The notes: generated by a model from the letters alone, not told the origin. Positions 32,253-45,768 are shown, numbered from the stretch's first letter. The stretch is 64,000 bases of DNA from Stictocephala bisonia (GCA_035578905.1 JAQJVL010000101.1:744001-808000), one strand, 5' to 3'. Translations and numbers: made by a program.

Positions 32253-33020
32253 AGGGGTGGGTGGGCCAATACTACTGTACGTGTATGGATGGGTGGGTGG
32301 GCCAATACATCCGTACGTGTATTAGTGGGTAGGTGGACCAATATCACCGTACATGTATGAGTGGGTGGGTGGGCCAATACCACTGTACGTGTATGGATGG
32401 GTGGGTGGGCCAATACATCCGTAGGTGTTTTAGTGGGTGGGTGGACCAATATCACCGTACATGTATGGTGGGCCCATACCACTGTACGTGTATGGATGGG
32501 TGGGTGGATAATGTACGTGTATGGGTACACATACTGTGGTAGATACTGACACACCTATCCAAACATTCACATACGGTGTTCTTAACTCCATCCATATTCG
32601 CACGGTGGTACTGATCCACCCGCCCACCTACAGTATACACTTATCCAACATTGGGTGGTACTGAATATGTATGGGTGGGTGGGATGGCTATTATCCCTGA
32701 ATGTGTAAGGGTGGGTGGTAGGTGTACTGTGCGAGTATGAGTAGGTGGATGGGTCATGACTACTGTACATGTACGGATGACTGGGTGGGTCAACACAACT
32801 ACACATGTATGGGTGGGTTTATATCTCTCACTGTACGTGTATGAGTGGGTGATTGGGCCAAAGTTGCCGTACGTGTGTAGATGAGTGGGTGGGTGGGTCA
32901 ATACCACTGTACGTGTAGGGATGGTGGGTGGATTAATACCACTGTCAATGTCCACGTGTGTCCCTCAATATGAGAGGTTGGGTGTCCCTCCTGTACGTGT
33001 ATGAGATGGTGGGTGGGTAA
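32253..33020. repeat. 36-bp G-rich minisatellite, block 3, with higher-order order
   Basis: The same repeat as at 14041 and 14836. From 32266 the 36-base units alternate as types A (CCAATACTACTGTACGTGTA, ending GGATGGGTGGGTGGG), B (CCAATACATCCGTACGTGTA, ending TTAGTGGGTAGGTGGA) and C (CCAATATCACCGTACATGTA), then A, B, C, A again: a 108-base higher-order unit. Near 32595-32635 a unit is inverted (CCACCCGCCCACC). Beyond 32650 the units diverge. Confidence 0.9.
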
Positions 33021-33420
33021 TATTTGTCTTATACTTTGGTTTCAAGATAGTTTACCAAAACAACATTAAAACTTAATTTTGTTAACTCCAGGAAACCATT
33101 AGGCTCTATTAAAAAATATTTAAATTAAATTAACACTATTAAAATCCACTTTATTTGTCATTAGTATGATTAAAATGTATGAGTATTAGTTTATATACTG
33201 TATATAAAAGAATTAAAAATTAATATATCTTACATCCTACTACTGTTTATTAATTAAAATTGTGTATATAGTTACTTTTTCAAATATTATAGCTAAAGTC
33301 TAATGTAAATTAAAGTGTAAATAGTTGTTATTGTTCAAGACTAAACGTAGGGTGATTACATACTTCATCGAACATTATTAAAGTAAATGTACAGTGTGTA
33401 TGTGTCTATGTGCACGTGTG
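33021..33420. other. AT-rich spacer
   Basis: Nothing recognised. Confidence 0.5.
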
Positions 33421-33440
33421 CACATTTTGTGTGTGTGCGT

Positions 33441-33507
<67 letters not shown>

Positions 33508-33518
33508 TGCGCGCGCGC

Positions 33519-33557
<39 letters not shown>

Positions 33558-33570
33558 TACGTGTGTGTGT
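33421..33570. repeat. Compound GT / GC / GTGC simple repeat
   Basis: About 30 GT dinucleotides (33443-33502), then a (GC)n run of about ten bases and roughly nine GCGT tetramers to 33560. An alternating purine-pyrimidine tract of this length can adopt Z-DNA. All frames through it are open and meaningless. Confidence 0.97.
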
Positions 33571-33888
33571 TTTTGTGCACACGCGCTTATTTTTGTGTGC
33601 TACTGTGCGTGCGCGTGTGAGCCAAAATGGTAAATATGATAAACTATATTTGTTTGTTCAGTGTACAAGTGAGTTTTTATGGTTATTAGATATGAAAAAA
33701 ATATTTAAACCTACTTGAATTAGGTTTTGTCGATGAACAATCTGTTATCAAACAGAAAATTAATCCACAAGTGGTCGTCATTATGTAAGTGAACTTTGGT
33801 AGTAATAAAATGACACACCAGTTTTGTTTTCATTACTAGTGACTAAAAATAGTAATTCTGATGAACAAATCCAGACCTACTATGAGCC

Positions 33889-34093
33889 AGTGGATTTTGA
33901 GTTTGGGTTAGTAATAGTGCTGGTTCGAATCCAACCTAGACTGGAAGATTTATCAGTAATATTCACCTTCTGCTGTACTGGTTGGCCCCCTTACTCTGTC
34001 TGAATAAGTTCCTCGCACAGATCAATATTCTATGAGGAATGGGTCGAGTGAGGTTAAAAAGGAGGTTCGGCTTTCCTTAAAAAAAAAGAAAAA
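33889..34093 (+). mobile_element. tRNA-derived SINE, copy 2 (head truncated)
   Basis: Same family as 13450-13700. B box GGTTCGAATCC at 33922-33932 is intact; the A box is not recognisable. The body matches copy 1 (ATTCACCTTCTGCTGTACTG, CTCGCACAGATCAATATTCT, AAAAAGGAGGTTCGGC) and ends in an A-rich tail at 34079-34093. Confidence 0.85.
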
Positions 34094-34440
34094 TTTATTT
34101 ATGTCCAATCTTTCTTTTACTAAATCTATAATGGTGGTCATTATTTGTGTGTGGGTGACTTATGTGCAAAATTAATGTTTATTCCACAAAGTTTCAGATA
34201 TTTTAAAGAATAAATTTAGGATGATCATGATACTTCTCAAAGAAATCTTTGTAACAGTTTTCTGTTTTTCCTACCAACAAAATCTACTTTTAAACATGTT
34301 CTCATAGCAAAAATCAATCGAGTTCTAATTGAACATTTAATTTAGCTGTACTTTAATATTAAGTTGTGTTTCTATGAAAACATCTGTTACTTGGGTTTGT
34401 CATTTCACATGAAGGATGTAAATGCCCTTAGGTCAGTGAC
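34094..34440. other. AT-rich spacer
   Basis: No gene recognised. Confidence 0.5.
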
Positions 34441-34465
34441 ATGTGGTAGGGGTTGATACAATGGG

Positions 34466-34583
34466 TGCACCTTGTATGGGAAGCTCTAGCCTAGGAGAAC
34501 AAGTGGCTAGACCAGTTGCAACCAGTTCAACCCTCGTGTCTGTGGGAGATCTGGCCGCACATCCTCCTCAGCTTCTTCACAGG
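34466..34583 (+). CDS. Candidate first coding exon, unrecognised gene
   Basis: An ATG near 34466 in good context (ACAATGG) opens about 41 codons, MGAPCMGSSSLGEQVARPVA followed by TSSTLVSVGDLAAHPPQLL. They run without a stop into a strong splice-donor match, CAG/GTACGT, near 34583. Base composition and third-position GC are clearly higher than the AT-rich surroundings, as expected for coding DNA. I do not recognise the protein and no partner exon was found, although the GC-rich islands over the next 20 kb could belong to the same gene. It may be chance. Confidence 0.3.
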
Positions 34584-34951
34584 TACGTTGTCTCTACTGA
34601 TACACTGTTCATTTGAATTTATATTTAAATAATAATAATACTAATATTATATATTAATAATAATAATTATAGCAAGACTAAATATTTGTAGAAGTAAAAT
34701 TGTTCATTTATATAACTTTAAATGGCACGAAATTGCTAAACAATATTATTGAATGACATATAATTGATTTTTAATAGAAGTTTTGTAAAGACAGCAGACT
34801 GATGTAATAGTTTTATTATTTTTATAAACCATTAAATTTGATATTAATGGATTTTGTAAATTGAACATTTTTAATACAATTAATTGTAAATAAAGTATGA
34901 TATTTTAAGAGAAGTAAATGATTACTCGTATATTTATTTATAATTAATATG

Positions 34952-34996
<45 letters not shown>

Positions 34997-37015
34997 GCCT
35001 CAGTGTTAAGTATAGGCCTCAAGGTTCAATTCACCATTATGGAAATTATCAATACTTAACTAGCTACACACAAGTATGACTGCAGGCAAATATGAAATTC
35101 TAAAACAGGTTACAAAAATAATAATAAAAATTGAAATTCAATACTATCTGTTATAGATAATTTAAGTTTCGTATTTAAACGTAATTAATTAATCTGTTAA
35201 ATAAATGATTCCTCGAGTGTATGTAAATAGAGTTGTATGGAGAGAATTTTCATTAAATGTAACTTAAGCCAAGCGAAAAGGGTTGGCCAGAATCGATTAA
35301 GCATCTAGGGAGAGGGTAGAATTGCTCAAGTCTCCCTGTCTGTCTCCCATGCCTTCGAAAAGGGAGAGAGCGCCACGCAGCACAGTAACGAAGTAACGGC
35401 TTCAACATTTCACGTAAATTAGAAAATATAAATCGTACTAGATAATGATGAATAAGACCATAAGATTGGTTCAATTATCAACTATTCCTGATTAGTAAAA
35501 TAAGGACTAGGTATAACCATAAAGGATCGTAATCCCAACATCACATCGATACTGAAGTAATATGGTCTGACTACTTTACTGTACAGTACATTCATTGATA
35601 GTAGACAGTAGTAGACGACAATTTTATTTCGGGTAATAGGATTCTTTTACCAACCAACGTTAATAGTGACGATATTTACGACATTTTAGCCTACTGTCAA
35701 TTAGACAAATTAAGTATTAGTTATAGTAGCGTACAGTATCCTATTGAAATAAAATACAAAATAGCTACCCTCTATAAGAATATTGTTCATGAGGAGTATC
35801 TTAGACTCACCCTCCCACCCTACTTTAAAGGGGATGTATTTCTAACAGTCAAATACTACAGTCACTCGTTAAACGTGATCCATTCTTTACAGAAAGATTC
35901 CCTCTCTTGCTCTCTTAGCCACCCATCGTCTCACCCTTCACGCAGGTATTGACTCTTCTCACACTCTGTCCTTAAAAATATAACACTATGACACATATTC
36001 AACATAAGAGTAACATGTGATTTATGTGCAATTTACAAGTGCAATGTCTGAGTTGTCTTTAGTCCAGTTATAAAATGGGGAATATTCAAGATCGTCAAGT
36101 ACAGCATTGTATGGTCTTGCTTCAACCCTCATTACAGTTATCTAGATAATTTTGTATATTTGTCTTTAAAGATAATTTAAAATTTAGACCTTAAATAGAG
36201 TAATACGTTGTCGAATTGACGGAAAGCCAATAAAACTAGAGATATATTGTAAACATAAGTTTAATTAGAATGATACCAAATGGCTGAAGAATAGTTTTAG
36301 TGGACATGCTCAATTTAGGATTTTCAATCACATTAGTCTTTACAACACTCAGTGGTCTAAAACATTAGGATGAAAACTAATTTGTGTAAAATAAAACCAA
36401 ACTGGATTGTGACATAATCACAACAACCGGGCTCATGTTTGGCCTAGCGAGCAGCAAACCACTTGGACAATTTGTGGGAACATTCTTGGTAAATAAACAA
36501 GAGTGTGGAACGGTCGCATCAATTTGATCCTTGGATTGTCGTAGTAGGGGACTGTGTGATTTACAAACATGAATATGTAACGGCACGTCTGGTGATCGGA
36601 TGTACGAGTCGAGAGAGGGGATCTTAAATCCGCAAAGAGAGGGAGGAAGGGTGAGTATTGATTCTACCCCTTACTTTGTTTCGCACGAATATCTCACCTC
36701 GGAGGAACTGCTCTGCTGCATTGATCTCAAACTTTCCGCCTTAGGGGTGGAAAACTTACCTAACTATTTCTGTTACTATTTATGTGTAACAATTTTAACT
36801 GAATAATAATTAAATGGATTACATTTTAGGTTCTATAATCCATGTTTTTTTTATGTTTCGGTAATATTATTTAATAGTTTACTACTGTTTGTATATGCCA
36901 ATAATGGTACAGTGCAATCATTATTCAGCAACCCCCAGTAGTTAGGCCTCAAACCCGGCTGACACAGAAGCCTGGGTTTGTCATATTTATTTATGTTATT
37001 GTGCATCAGATTAAT
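34584..37015. other. Gene-free region with an AT run and a GC-richer island
   Basis: (AT)n at 34954-34989. GC-richer stretches at 35270-35400 and 36590-36750 contain short frames without a good start. No domain was recognised. Confidence 0.45.
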
Positions 37016-37029
37016 TGTGTTTTCTTATG

Positions 37030-37610
37030 AATGCACTTGAGATGAAGGGTCCTCGCTAATGGGGAATATGCAGGGGAGTGTTTTCCCCCGTCAACAAAAA
37101 ACGTAAAAAACTGCCGACTGGAATCCAACCCCTTTCCACGGACATCCCCTTTTTTACTAAAAAATGATTGATGCGCTGGAGGTAGGTGCATGGGTGCGAT
37201 ATCGAGCGGGAGAAAGAGGGTGGTGCCGGGGGCAAAATGGGCTCACCACGCACGCCCCTCCCACTTTCAAAGTACAATAGAAAAGTGGGGGTGTCTTTTG
37301 GAGTTTTTGCAGGACATTTTTAGTAACGAGGGGTGGCGAGCGCCCACCCACAGGAAGAAATCCATGATGGCCGCCGTTTTCTGCTTGCATAATCACCGAC
37401 ATGCGCACTCGTTCTCTTTCCTTCCTCTGTTTTTCCCTCTCGCGCGGAAAACCACACCCTGGCTCGGCCCAACCGAAGGCGATTTTTTCAACCCTGCTAG
37501 GCCCCACGTGGGGTCGTTTTTTAGCAAGTAACGCAAAGCGTTATCTCCCCTCCGTAAGGCAAAGTTAGACATTTTGAATAATACGTTTGGGCATGTACCA
37601 GCCCCGGTCC
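37030..37610. promoter_or_regulatory. GC-rich, CpG-containing island
   Basis: Much richer in G+C and CpG than its AT-rich surroundings, non-repetitive, open on both strands for up to 116 codons but without a family I know. It includes ATGATGGCCGCCGTTTT near 37363, close to the YY1-type motif common at animal promoters. A short segment on the minus strand near 37765-37700 ends at GC/GTGAGT and could be an exon. Promoter, enhancer or non-coding exon are all possible. Confidence 0.3.
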
Positions 37611-40022
37611 CTTAGAAACAATCCACGCCGGGTTTAAAATGTAAATTGGGAAAATGCTAGTGGCTTAGCATGCAAATGTCTAGTTCTGGTAAAGTACTCA
37701 CGCAGGTGTACCGACTTCGCCCCATTGATTCATTGGCAACTATCGTCTCTTTGTGTTCAGGATGAAAAGGCCAGGAAAATCCAGAATGATAAAACTGTCC
37801 CGTTTGAAAACCCTTTGACGGAACAGTTAATGAAGAATGGCCATTATTTTAAATGATTACATAGCATAATACAAACTATGTGGACAAAAATTATGTTTTT
37901 TTCTAATACATTAAGCTTATTTACAAATGGCATAAAATTTCTATATAGGCACAACCCAAAATTAGGCAAAATTAAACCCCAGTTTTAATATTCAACAACA
38001 TATTTAATTATTTGGTTAATATTATAATTTATATTCTATGAAGTAAAATTAAATAACTGAATACTAGATCTTTAAAATTGTTAACAAAACAGTTAAGACA
38101 TCTGATTTTTCACAGAATAAGAAGGTATCCTTGAACTTAATAAAACGTAAAAACTATTTGATTCAGAAATGTAGAATACATCTTAATACAAAATAGATAA
38201 TACAGTTGTAAATATATATTTGGGTTTGATTGATTATTTTCTAAAAATATATTTAGTGATTAAAGATAGAAAAATTATGTGATAAAAGTAATGATTGAAA
38301 TATTAATAGCGTATACGTTAAGCACGCTACATGTCTGGAATATTATTTAGTCATTAGTTTAACCCTATAAGAACAATGAGAACAATAGATAGAGCATAAA
38401 TACATATTCAAACCACTTAATTAATAAGATAGATTATAAAAAATATAAGTTTAATTTTTTTTTAAAGTAGACTGTATATAAGAAATAAAAATTAGTTTTA
38501 TAGGCCTACTATTAATTTCTAATTTACAATGAAAGGAATATATATTTAATGTTAGATACTTTTTCCAAAATAAAAAATACAGAGCGATGAAAATTAGGTC
38601 AAACTAACAAACTATATTTATAGATAACATAATTTTTAAATTGTAACAACAAACGTCGTTTTGCCGATGTGGGTTAAATTCAAATTCAACAATGAAAAGC
38701 GACGCCTACGCTCTCAGTTGGGGATTCAATGAAAGTGGTGGGAGAAAAAGTATATTTTTTCATTCGTAGTTGACAGGATCGCCGGTAGAAAGCGCGCTCC
38801 GCGTTTAAAAACAAAAGGTGTACGCTAAACGGCGAACAATTTTTCCCGTCTTTTATACTTCATAACTTTTAATTTTATTTTAAACTATCCTATAGCTATG
38901 CATATAATTTTGAAATTATTATTAAAAATTAATAGTTAATGTAATAGTAGGCCTAAGTGTAAAAATCATTGGTCATTCAACTCTAAGCACTTAAAAAAAA
39001 ATTTTAATAATGAGTACGTCATTATTTGTATATAATAACAAGATTAGAGCTTTTAATTGGACCACTTGCGTAAGATAATGATAAGCAATTCAAAAATGAA
39101 CTGAACGACTTTCCACAAAATGTTTGTTTTTTATTGTTAATTTTCAACAACATGATGTAAGCTTGCTCACTTTAGATAATGAAAATAATTTTCTTCCTCA
39201 GAAATACTACAGGGTAAAAACGATTATTTGCATTCCCAGTTAACTTTATATAAATTCATAAAACGATGTAGGCTAGGTATAATATATAATAATAATATAA
39301 ATTACTTTGTCAAATCAGATCGTACAACTAACCTATAATATGCAACATTTTTTATAAGAACTCCATCCAAGTAGCCTAAGCATGTGTGGAAATAGATCTA
39401 CTTTTCGTATTATACATTTATAAAAGTGCTTAAAATAAGGCTGATTCTATAAATATTTTTCAATATACATATATTTATGCATGAACTCTTGTACATATTA
39501 GTACATTTGTTAATGTTTATTTAAACTATTTATACCCACATGGTCCTCTTACAACACTTATTTTATCCAAATTATGCTAAAGTTTAACTAATAATAAAAT
39601 ATTGAATGACATTTGTCAAACAATTATTTTTAAATCTTACTAAACGAAAGTTAAACAACGTTTAAACAGATTAAATTTAGGCCTACATGTTCAAAACTAG
39701 TTATTAAGTAACACTACTGATTATTTTGTCATTATTGTATAGTATTTTTGTGTAAATGGTTCTTTTGATTACAGTAGCCTTATGTAAAAGTACTAACATT
39801 TGTATGTAATGTTGCAGTTTAAATTAAACATAGTTAGCAAAGTAAATTATAGATAAGTAAGAATAAATAATAAAACAGCCTTATATCTACCTCCAACATA
39901 ACATTAACATAACTTTATATCTAATAATTGTAGAATAATCTACTGTATACATTATACATCAAACATGTGTTTGTGCATGCGGAAATATCTTTGACAGTCG
40001 TAATATAGCCTATACTCGTATT
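37611..40022. other. AT-rich region with a small CpG-containing island
   Basis: Nothing coding. Bases 38650-38850 are CpG-rich (for example GATCGCCGGTAGAAAGCGCG) and may be regulatory. Confidence 0.4.
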
Positions 40023-40024
40023 TA

Positions 40025-40466
40025 CAAGTTGGACAAAAATATGGAAACGCTTTCTCAACTTTTGTATGACTTCAGTTGTAAAAGTTAAATCTTGTACATC
40101 TTCATGGTTACAAAGAACACACTTTTTGGAGCCATTAGTGACATTTCATCTTATCAGGGGGCAGCCCACAAGGAGTTGAACGAAAGTCTTCAAAGTAAGC
40201 TTAGGTCGAATTTGGTATCAAATAAAAGATACATATTCCAGAATAATTGATTGCCACAAACCGAATGTCGAAAGGTTTATCTTTTCCTGAGTAGCGGTAA
40301 TTTGAATTTCAAAGTAACTAATTTCTCCGCTATTTAACGATTTCAAGTAAAATGTTCTGATCAAAAATTATACCTTATGGAACCCAATTATAAAAAAATT
40401 AAACTATCTAATCATCTATGGAAAAACTCGTTGTTGTGAAAGCGTTCCATAATTTTGTCTACCCTG
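40025..40466. mobile_element. Non-autonomous Tc1/mariner-like element (MITE)
   Basis: 442 bases flanked by TA (40023-40024 and 40467-40468). Terminal inverted repeats: left CAAGTTGGACAAAAATATGG then AAACGCTTTC; right, reversed, CAGGGTAGACAAAATTATGG then AACGCTTTC. There is no transposase frame. TA flanks and CAGGGT-type ends fit the Tc1/mariner group. Confidence 0.75.
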
Positions 40467-40468
40467 TA

Positions 40469-43400
40469 TTTATTATCAACAAATATAACAAAAATTAGTG
40501 TATGCCTACTCTTCGACGTTAGAACAGTGAAAAAAACTTTAAAAAGTAGATTTTTAATGATCACAATAAAAGTAGATTTTTTAAAAATAAGTTATTTTTA
40601 AGAAAATGAGTAGCTTTATCTAAATCAACAGTACCATGTGAATTAAATGTTATTTCACATTTATGAAGAGTACATTACTTGATAGTGTATAACAGTGCTG
40701 TTTCCACTTAACTTTATTTCGTCCAAATAAATAATAACTAAACAATGAACAATTGGCAACAATTATTTTCAAACCAGTCGTTATGTCTAGTGTATTTATA
40801 ACAAAAGGCTCACAAGAGATATTGTATAGTATTACACGTTCATTAAATACAAAAGCCAGTTTCACAAGCAACCTCATCCCTTTCTACTGATGAGTATGCT
40901 GAGCAGAATGCTTAGCAAAGCAACAAGGCTTGTTGTTCACTAATGCCAAGTGGTAACACTGCAGGCAGCCTGCCTTTGAGCTCGGCAAAGCCCGTAACAT
41001 AAGTAAGTCCCCCCCATAACAAGCACCCCCCGGGCGGCACGCCTTGCGACCCCAATCACTTCCATTCGTATTCGCCGACCCAGGACGAATCATCTTCAGG
41101 ACTAAATGATCCGAGAGCACACGAATCCTTTACGATTTTGCTTTCCTTCTGGAATTATCTTTGACATTACTCGGCCTGGGATGGCAAGGGGGTTTAAAAC
41201 GATTTGAATGAAATCAACTCTAATGAACATGAGAGCAGGGCCAGCACCGTTGTCAGTCTCCCCCTACTCCACTCTAAATCACCAAGCATAAACGTAGTAA
41301 TTATTACTTAAGAGTTATAAAGGTACTCATTATAACTCTTATATGAGTCTTAAGACTTATAATGAGGACTTAAGAGTCATATAAACTCTTAAGTGCTATA
41401 TAAATTCATATAAGTTAAGGGAGTTGTTTACAATTGTCTAACCATTGCTCAATAAGTTAGTCTAAGTTGTTGAAGACTGATTTGTAAACAAACAACTCAT
41501 GTAATTTTAGAATACAACAAATTAGAAATAGAATTTGTTGTATTCCATTTCTAATTGCCACAGGTGTACGCTGTGGAAATTAGAACGTGACCTCTGTTCC
41601 TTTTTTCTGTGGCTATATTTTAGGTGGCTCGTCTCAAAATTTGTGTTTAGGGTGTTTGGTTCACTGATGAATATAGACTTGGTACAAATGGTATATATTG
41701 AGAAAATCTTAATCTGACTTGGAACTCTTTGGTTAGTCATTGGTATTTGAGAAGTATTTGGATCGATTTAGAGAAGTATTTAGAGTCATTACGATTTTGA
41801 AGTAGATTGAAACTTACTATTGGATATTAATTTGTTATTGGGTTAAAGGTAACAATAATTTCATTTTATCTTAAACATTCGGCATTAGCTAAAAACAAAG
41901 ACTAAGTTCACATATTCTCAATTCATATTCACCCTTATAGTTTACAATAAATTTTGAACAATATAGCCCTGAAATAAATTTTGCATACATCGGAATGTTT
42001 CAAAGTGCCTTATAGTTATTGAAATTTATTTAGGGAATACAATACACAGAACTGTTGATAGGAAAAGTGTAATGACGCTCTCTACTGATATTTAATCGGT
42101 AATAATTTTGAGAAATATTGAACTTTCTTCACAATGAAAAGTGACTAGTATTTAGATTTTAAGGCCATATTCTTCCAATGATATTTCCATCACTAAACCA
42201 GCCAAAGGAATAAATCACTCATCACTATGTCGAATTGTATCTAAATAGGTATGTGTGAACAGTTAGTGTCAAAATACATCTTTTAAACATCACGACATTT
42301 ATAGCTTTAACATGTCTATCGTTGACTTACGGTACAACATTGTACGAATAACGTAAACTGCAACTCCGATTTCTACAGAACAATTTAAAATATATCATTT
42401 AATTCATATTTAATTAAATACTATTAATAACAGCTCATAAAAATAATTATTAAATTGTGAATCACATTTTTGTAGGAAAGATTTCCAAAAATAAGAATAA
42501 TAGGCTACCTTTTTTAATTATGTAAAAATGTACTTTTATTTCACGTTATTCATTTCTCCGTCAGGTAAGAACAGTAATTATTATGCGCTGAATATAAATA
42601 TTATTGTTGAACTTTAAGGAATCAAACAATCAAGTGATAAAAAACTTGGTTTGGTGAGGGCTTTCGAAAACAACGTTCAACTTCAGACAACATACAACTA
42701 TATTTACGTTTATTTATTTATTCAAAAAATTATGAAAATAAGACTAATTGTAAACATTATTTTTTTAATAATATGCGTTAGTTGTAGTGTTCAATATATT
42801 TTATTAATGTTTTATTATTATTGTAAAATAAATATAAACATCAATTTATTTGTGTGTGTTGTCTTAAAATGAAAACTTTATTTTCAAAAGATCTCAGCAA
42901 TTAGAAACTATTTATTACTGGAGTTTTGTTTATTCTTTTGAAAGAAGTTCTATAAATTATTAAATTATTTGTTTATTTTTACTATTAAAACGTTGCTCTT
43001 ATCACCTTAAACAAGCTTAAAAATTAAACATAAACCATATTACGTTACGTGCTATCGTTGTTAGACTATAACCATGAACGTAAAAAATGATTACTACCTT
43101 AAAAGAATTCGCCCAAAAGTTTGTTAGTTTAACGAATGTTTTTCGAATCCCTTGATTAAGGCAACTGGGATTTGCAGATGAAGCCAGAAGTTAAGGATCG
43201 AGGCTTACATTGCCGGGGCGGGAGGGAGGGAGGGATGGAAGACCTGATGTATGGAACCCTGCGCTCCTTACAAAGCGTAATGGATCGCTTGGCTCGGTGC
43301 CTGATAACACTAGATTAATGAGTGGTTAATTTTGCATCATCAATTAGCTTAGTGTCCTGCAGGTTTAAAGACCGTGAGGTTAAATGTGCTACGAGGTAAA

Positions 43401-43560
43401 AGTTTGCAATCATTAACTAATCTATCACAACTGTTGAACATTTTAAACAAAACAGAAAACCTTCGACAGTTAAAGATGATTTTAGGGTTATATTACATAT
43501 AAAAATCCATGTACAAAATTAAAATGTACCCTTTATGAATCAAAAACAAATTTACAACTA
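40469..43560. other. Gene-free region with GC-rich islands and small palindromes
   Basis: CpG-containing stretches lie at 40960-41110 and 43150-43310. Bases 41315-41400 repeat CTTAAGAGT-type words in both orientations. A 14-bp perfect inverted repeat, GAATACAACAAATT, is near 41511-41547. No coding text is supported. Confidence 0.45.
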
Positions 43561-43562
43561 TA

Positions 43563-44335
43563 CAGGGTGTTCAAAAAACGCGGGGCAAAACTTCAGGAAA
43601 TGATTAAATAGGTAAAAACAAACAAAAACGTTTCTATGAAGATGTGTCTTAACTCACTTAGTTTGGCGTCTCTCTGTTTGGCTGTGTGTTTAAAACAAAA
43701 AAACCTTATTTCCTAAACAGTATTAGATAATATAGTTTTTAAACTTGAAATGAATATTTGTTTTATTTTTGAGTATTTATGAATCTAATATTTATGAAAA
43801 TATTGTTTTTTACTGTAAAAAAATAAATAATATTTTCCCCCGTTTAAATTGGCGGCCATTTAAATATTTTAATGCTAAATTTCATGAAAATCAAAGAAAA
43901 ATAAAATTGTCACGATACGTAAAATTTATCTTAAACAAGGCAAATCTTTTGATCTCAGTTATTTATTGTCCGATTATAACAAATGAGATTTGACTTATTT
44001 TAAGCTATATATTAGGTATAGTGACAATTTTTTGTTTTTCTTTGGTTTTCACAAAATTTAGCATTGAAATTTTTAAATAGTTGCCATTTTTAAACGGGTG
44101 AAAATATTATTTTTTTAAATAGTATATTGGGTGATGTGAGGTTAAATATTCATGTCAAGTTTCAAAACTATGTCTAATACCGTTTGGGAGATAAGGTATA
44201 TATTTTTTTTTAACAGACAGACAGAGAGACGCCAAGCTAAGTGAGTTAAGACACATCTTCATAGAAACGTGTTTTGTTTATTTTTACCTATTTAATAATT
44301 TCCTGAAGATCTGGCCCACATTTTTGAACACCCTG
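43563..44335. mobile_element. Foldback MITE, mariner-like ends
   Basis: 773 bases between TA dinucleotides (43561-43562, 44336-44337). The two halves are inverted copies over almost the full length: the ends read CAGGGTGTTCAAAAA, an outer block has TATGAAGATGTGTCTTAACT then GGCGTCTCTCTGT, and an inner block has ATTTTC(A/C)CCCGTTTAAA. The centre is near 43949. Arms of about 380 bases differ by scattered substitutions and small indels. No transposase; short frames inside are incidental. Confidence 0.85.
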
Positions 44336-44337
44336 TA

Positions 44338-45560
44338 TATTTAAGAAATTGCTCCTACACGGACAAATTGGCATCAGCGTGAGCAAGGAGTCGTAACCAT
44401 TACAATAAAAATAATTAAGTAACAAATAATTAAAAACTAAAATATATAGACTTATTTATTACGTTTTAAATAATTTAATAGCTTTAGTTAAGCCGTATAA
44501 CCGTAGAATCTCTGCAAAATAATATTATGCAATCTTAATATTATGTAAGTAATAAAAGTAATTCATTTTTTACTGCATTGTCTGTTATTTATACAAATAA
44601 AACAAATTGTTCTTTTAGCACATCACTTTTCCATAATCATGTTTTCCAACAGTTCAAGATATATAAAACAGCAACCTCAAGGATTTCAGTTCTAATGGTC
44701 GTAATCCATTGAAAAATTTTTTCAGCTTGGCTATACTTAAGAATTTTAATAGGAACAGCACTATTCTATTAATTCTCATGCTGTCTAGGGGTAATTTAAA
44801 TTAATTTGAACGCATAACTACAAAATAATAAGTTGTAAACGTTTTAATCATTTGCAAACTAAGAAAGTAAACAAGTCTTTTGAAAGTGTATACAAAAATC
44901 TTTTAAACTGCCATGAAAGGCATAAAGATTATATACCAAATATATTATAGTTATTTAATTTTTTTTATCTGATTTAAATCTCAAACAAGTTTATATTTTG
45001 GTAAAAAAAAAAGCTGAAGGCTACGCCATCAAGCTAACGATCTTATATCTTTCAATATGCCCATGTAGTTAACTGAGAGATTCGAAAAGTAGCGTAAAAA
45101 ATTTATGTAACCAGATTAAAATAGAAAACCTTCTTTTTTGAGGCAAAATGACTACAAATATTGCCCTTTCTTGCAGTAGATCTAAAGCTCCAATCACAAC
45201 ACAGCTAAATATCTCAATAATGACATAGAATACAAAGCTGAATCAAAATATACGTTTTAATAATAATACTTCATTTATGATTGTCCAGAACGGAATAAGT
45301 GACAAACACAAAAATAAAAAACAATTCATTTAGAGCTAAACAATTGGTTAAATAAACATTACATTTCTTTACAACTTAAAGGAACTAATTCAGCTTTTAG
45401 AAAGGATTGCTCTCAATCTATCTATGTAGAAGTTTTCTAAGTGTTTCCCCTGTCACTTATTTAATGTAGTTCCCCTGTCACTTATTTAATATAGTTTGGT
45501 AAATAGTTGTACATTAGACGTTCCTCTTATGACAACTTTTTGGTGTAAAGAGCATTTTGA
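44338..45560. other. AT-rich region without a supportable gene
   Basis: Nothing recognised on either strand. Confidence 0.5.
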
Positions 45561-45564
45561 TGAC

Positions 45565-45768
45565 TTAGAATATAATAGCTTTTAAAGTGTCGAGTGTCGT
45601 AGCTGTAAATATGTTCATTTCTGGGTAAATAAAGTTCTTCAACAGGACACGAACAGCCTCTATCTTTAGTGCATCAACTGTTTTGAAAGCTTTACGACAG
45701 CTGTCTCTCTGTTGGAGGTTAGCAAGAATGTAAATCACTATTTTTTGAAACAATATAACTCCATTCAT
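45565..45768 (-). pseudogene. LINE reverse-transcriptase C-terminal fragment (copy F)
   Basis: 67 open codons on the minus strand with ILANLQQRDSCRKAFKTVDA, matching the region after the LINE polymerase domain (usual IAGLQQRDSCRxxFKxLxIL). No other part of the element is visible, so it is a short fragment. Confidence 0.5.

Noticed and set aside
32213..32955. Six overlapping frames in the third G-rich block
   Set aside because: Same minisatellite; no independent coding evidence.
33365..33718. Cys/Val- and Thr/His-rich frames around 33.4-33.6 kb
   Set aside because: Translations of a GT/GC simple repeat.
43769..43993. 74-codon frame
   Set aside because: Lies inside an arm of the foldback element; no similarity recognised.
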